From: Bacteroidales bacterium
GTDB taxonomy: Bacteria; Bacteroidota; Bacteroidia; Bacteroidales; P3
Reading direction: 5' to 3'
NCBI GenBank assembly: GCA_016296345.1
Contig: JAEDJL010000063.1
Location: 1-5,129 of the forward strand
DNA: 5,129 nucleotides
Shown: one piece after another, positions 4,421 to 5,129 of the stretch
How positions within the stretch are numbered: position 1 is the stretch's first letter
Layout of the letters: every line of letters begins with the position of its first letter
Program-made: the position numbers and the translations under genes
The notes under the pieces: generated by a model
Told to the model about the DNA's origin: nothing
Seen by the model: only the letters and a program-made list of their open reading frames with translations
Databases searched by the model: none

Positions 4421-5129
4421 ATGAACAATATGAATTATATGAACGAGAAAGGAAAGATAGTAAGTTTCAAAACAATGAAGTGGTTGTTCGATATTATATT
4501 GGTAATATTGGTTGCAACACTTGTTCTTTTGCTTTTGGGTTCTGTTCTTGATATTGCAGGCGAAAAAGAAAGCGTTTCGGGCGGTGCAATGGTCAAGGGA
4601 AACAAAGCAGACACCATTACGCTTGTCGGAGATACTGATTCTTCAATCAGCAACGTACACTCGTCTTTGAAACCTACCGGAATAGAGGTGAAATACGAAG
4701 TAACATCGGAACAATATAAGGGAACATTGATTGTTTGGAAGATTTTATATTTCCTTACTCTCAATCTGATGATGCTGTTTGTGATATTCGTGCTTTTTCA
4801 AATCAGAAACATTATCCGAAGTGTCTATCGGGCTATGGGAAACGAGAAAACCAATATCACCAACTGTGTTTTCAGCCACAAGAACATAAGACGGTTGAGA
4901 TATATCGCCTACGGATTTATCATCATGCCTTTTATCGAGCTTGGCAATTACTATTTGGATAAGTACTTTCTCTCACATTTTATCAAGATAAAGGACATAA
5001 CGATTTCTCCGCTCATAACAATGAGCGATGTTTCTTGGGATTATATATTGGTGGGATTGCTTTTCATTGTCTTGATTGAGGTGTTCAGACGAGGCATTGT
5101 GTTGCAAGAAGAGAACGATTTGACAGTTT
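4421..5129 (+). CDS. DUF2975 membrane protein, 3'-truncated by window edge
   Basis: The reading frame is open from ATG 4421 to the window end, 236 codons visible. It has four predicted membrane helices: about 21-44 (WLFDIILVILVATLVLLLLG), 106-127, 158-178 and 206-223. A long extracytoplasmic segment (about 45-105) and a short charged loop (128-157, RNIIRSVYRAMGNEKTN) separate the first three. The final visible stretch FRRGIVLQEENDLTV is the hallmark C-terminus of DUF2975 proteins, so only a few residues are missing. In other genomes this family is typically followed, often with overlap, by a small Cro/CI-type HTH regulator, which would fall just past the edge. The function is unknown; the pair is thought of as a membrane protein with a cognate regulator. 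In-frame ATGs at 4430 and 4439 are alternative starts, and the very short leader from 4421 makes a later one plausible. Confidence 0.87.
   Translation, partial: MNNMNYMNEKGKIVSFKTMKWLFDIILVILVATLVLLLLGSVLDIAGEKESVSGGAMVKGNKADTITLVGDTDSSISNVHSSLKPTGIEVKYEVTSEQYKGTLIVWKILYFLTLNLMMLFVIFVLFQIRNIIRSVYRAMGNEKTNITNCVFSHKNIRRLRYIAYGFIIMPFIELGNYYLDKYFLSHFIKIKDITISPLITMSDVSWDYILVGLLFIVLIEVFRRGIVLQEENDLTV

Noticed and set aside
4435..4764. Reverse-strand frame of 109 codons within the DUF2975 gene
   Set aside because: It is antisense to the conserved membrane protein, starting and ending without regulatory signals.
4735..4962. Forward frame of 75 codons in the DUF2975 region
   Set aside because: It is an out-of-frame reading of the same DNA; the DUF2975 frame has the membrane helices and the family C-terminus.

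Overview
The window looks like chromosome from a member of the Bacteroidota, most likely Bacteroidales. The evidence is that three upstream regions carry the Bacteroidota-type promoter pattern (-7 box TAnnTTTG, two of them with a TTTG -33 box 19-20 nt upstream), ribosome-binding sites are weak and A-rich, and the protein families fit (a LacZ-type GH2 enzyme and small DUF4190, DUF2752 and DUF2975 membrane proteins). All convincing genes are on the + strand.

Left third (2-2239): the C-terminal 745 codons of a GH2 beta-galactosidase whose 5' end lies outside the window. Both catalytic glutamates and the Mg-binding residues are visible. The gene is followed at once by four 21-bp units arranged as two plus two inverted copies (2248-2331), which can fold into long hairpins and probably end the transcript.

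Middle (2332-3009): about 680 bases with no intact gene. They hold an orphan promoter-like box (2470-2477), a roughly 150-bp imperfect palindrome that can form two mutually exclusive hairpins (about 2552-2700), and a small relic of an N6-adenine DNA methyltransferase around its NPPY motif (2722-2874). This reads as a gene graveyard or repeat-rich spacer.

Right half: a strong promoter (2955-2985) drives a compact run of small genes. These are two tandem paralogous DUF4190-like membrane proteins (3016-3339, 3395-3694), a DUF2752 protein with a CPxCG motif (3708-3989), and a 46-codon orphan ORF (4095-4235) whose stop codon lies in the base of a terminator-like hairpin (4234-4260). After a regulatory spacer with clustered TATCG/CGATA sites (4298-4364), a second promoter (4370-4401) and a perfect 14-bp palindrome at the expected transcription start (4405-4418), a DUF2975 membrane protein begins at about 4421 and runs off the right edge. 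In other genomes DUF2975 genes are usually followed by a small HTH regulator, which would lie just outside the window and is a natural candidate to bind these sites.

The glycosidase and the small-membrane-protein operon appear to be separate transcription units with no evident shared pathway. Nothing here is a clearly new system. The best leads are the bistable palindrome, the 21-bp repeat array, and the operator-like architecture upstream of the DUF2975 gene.
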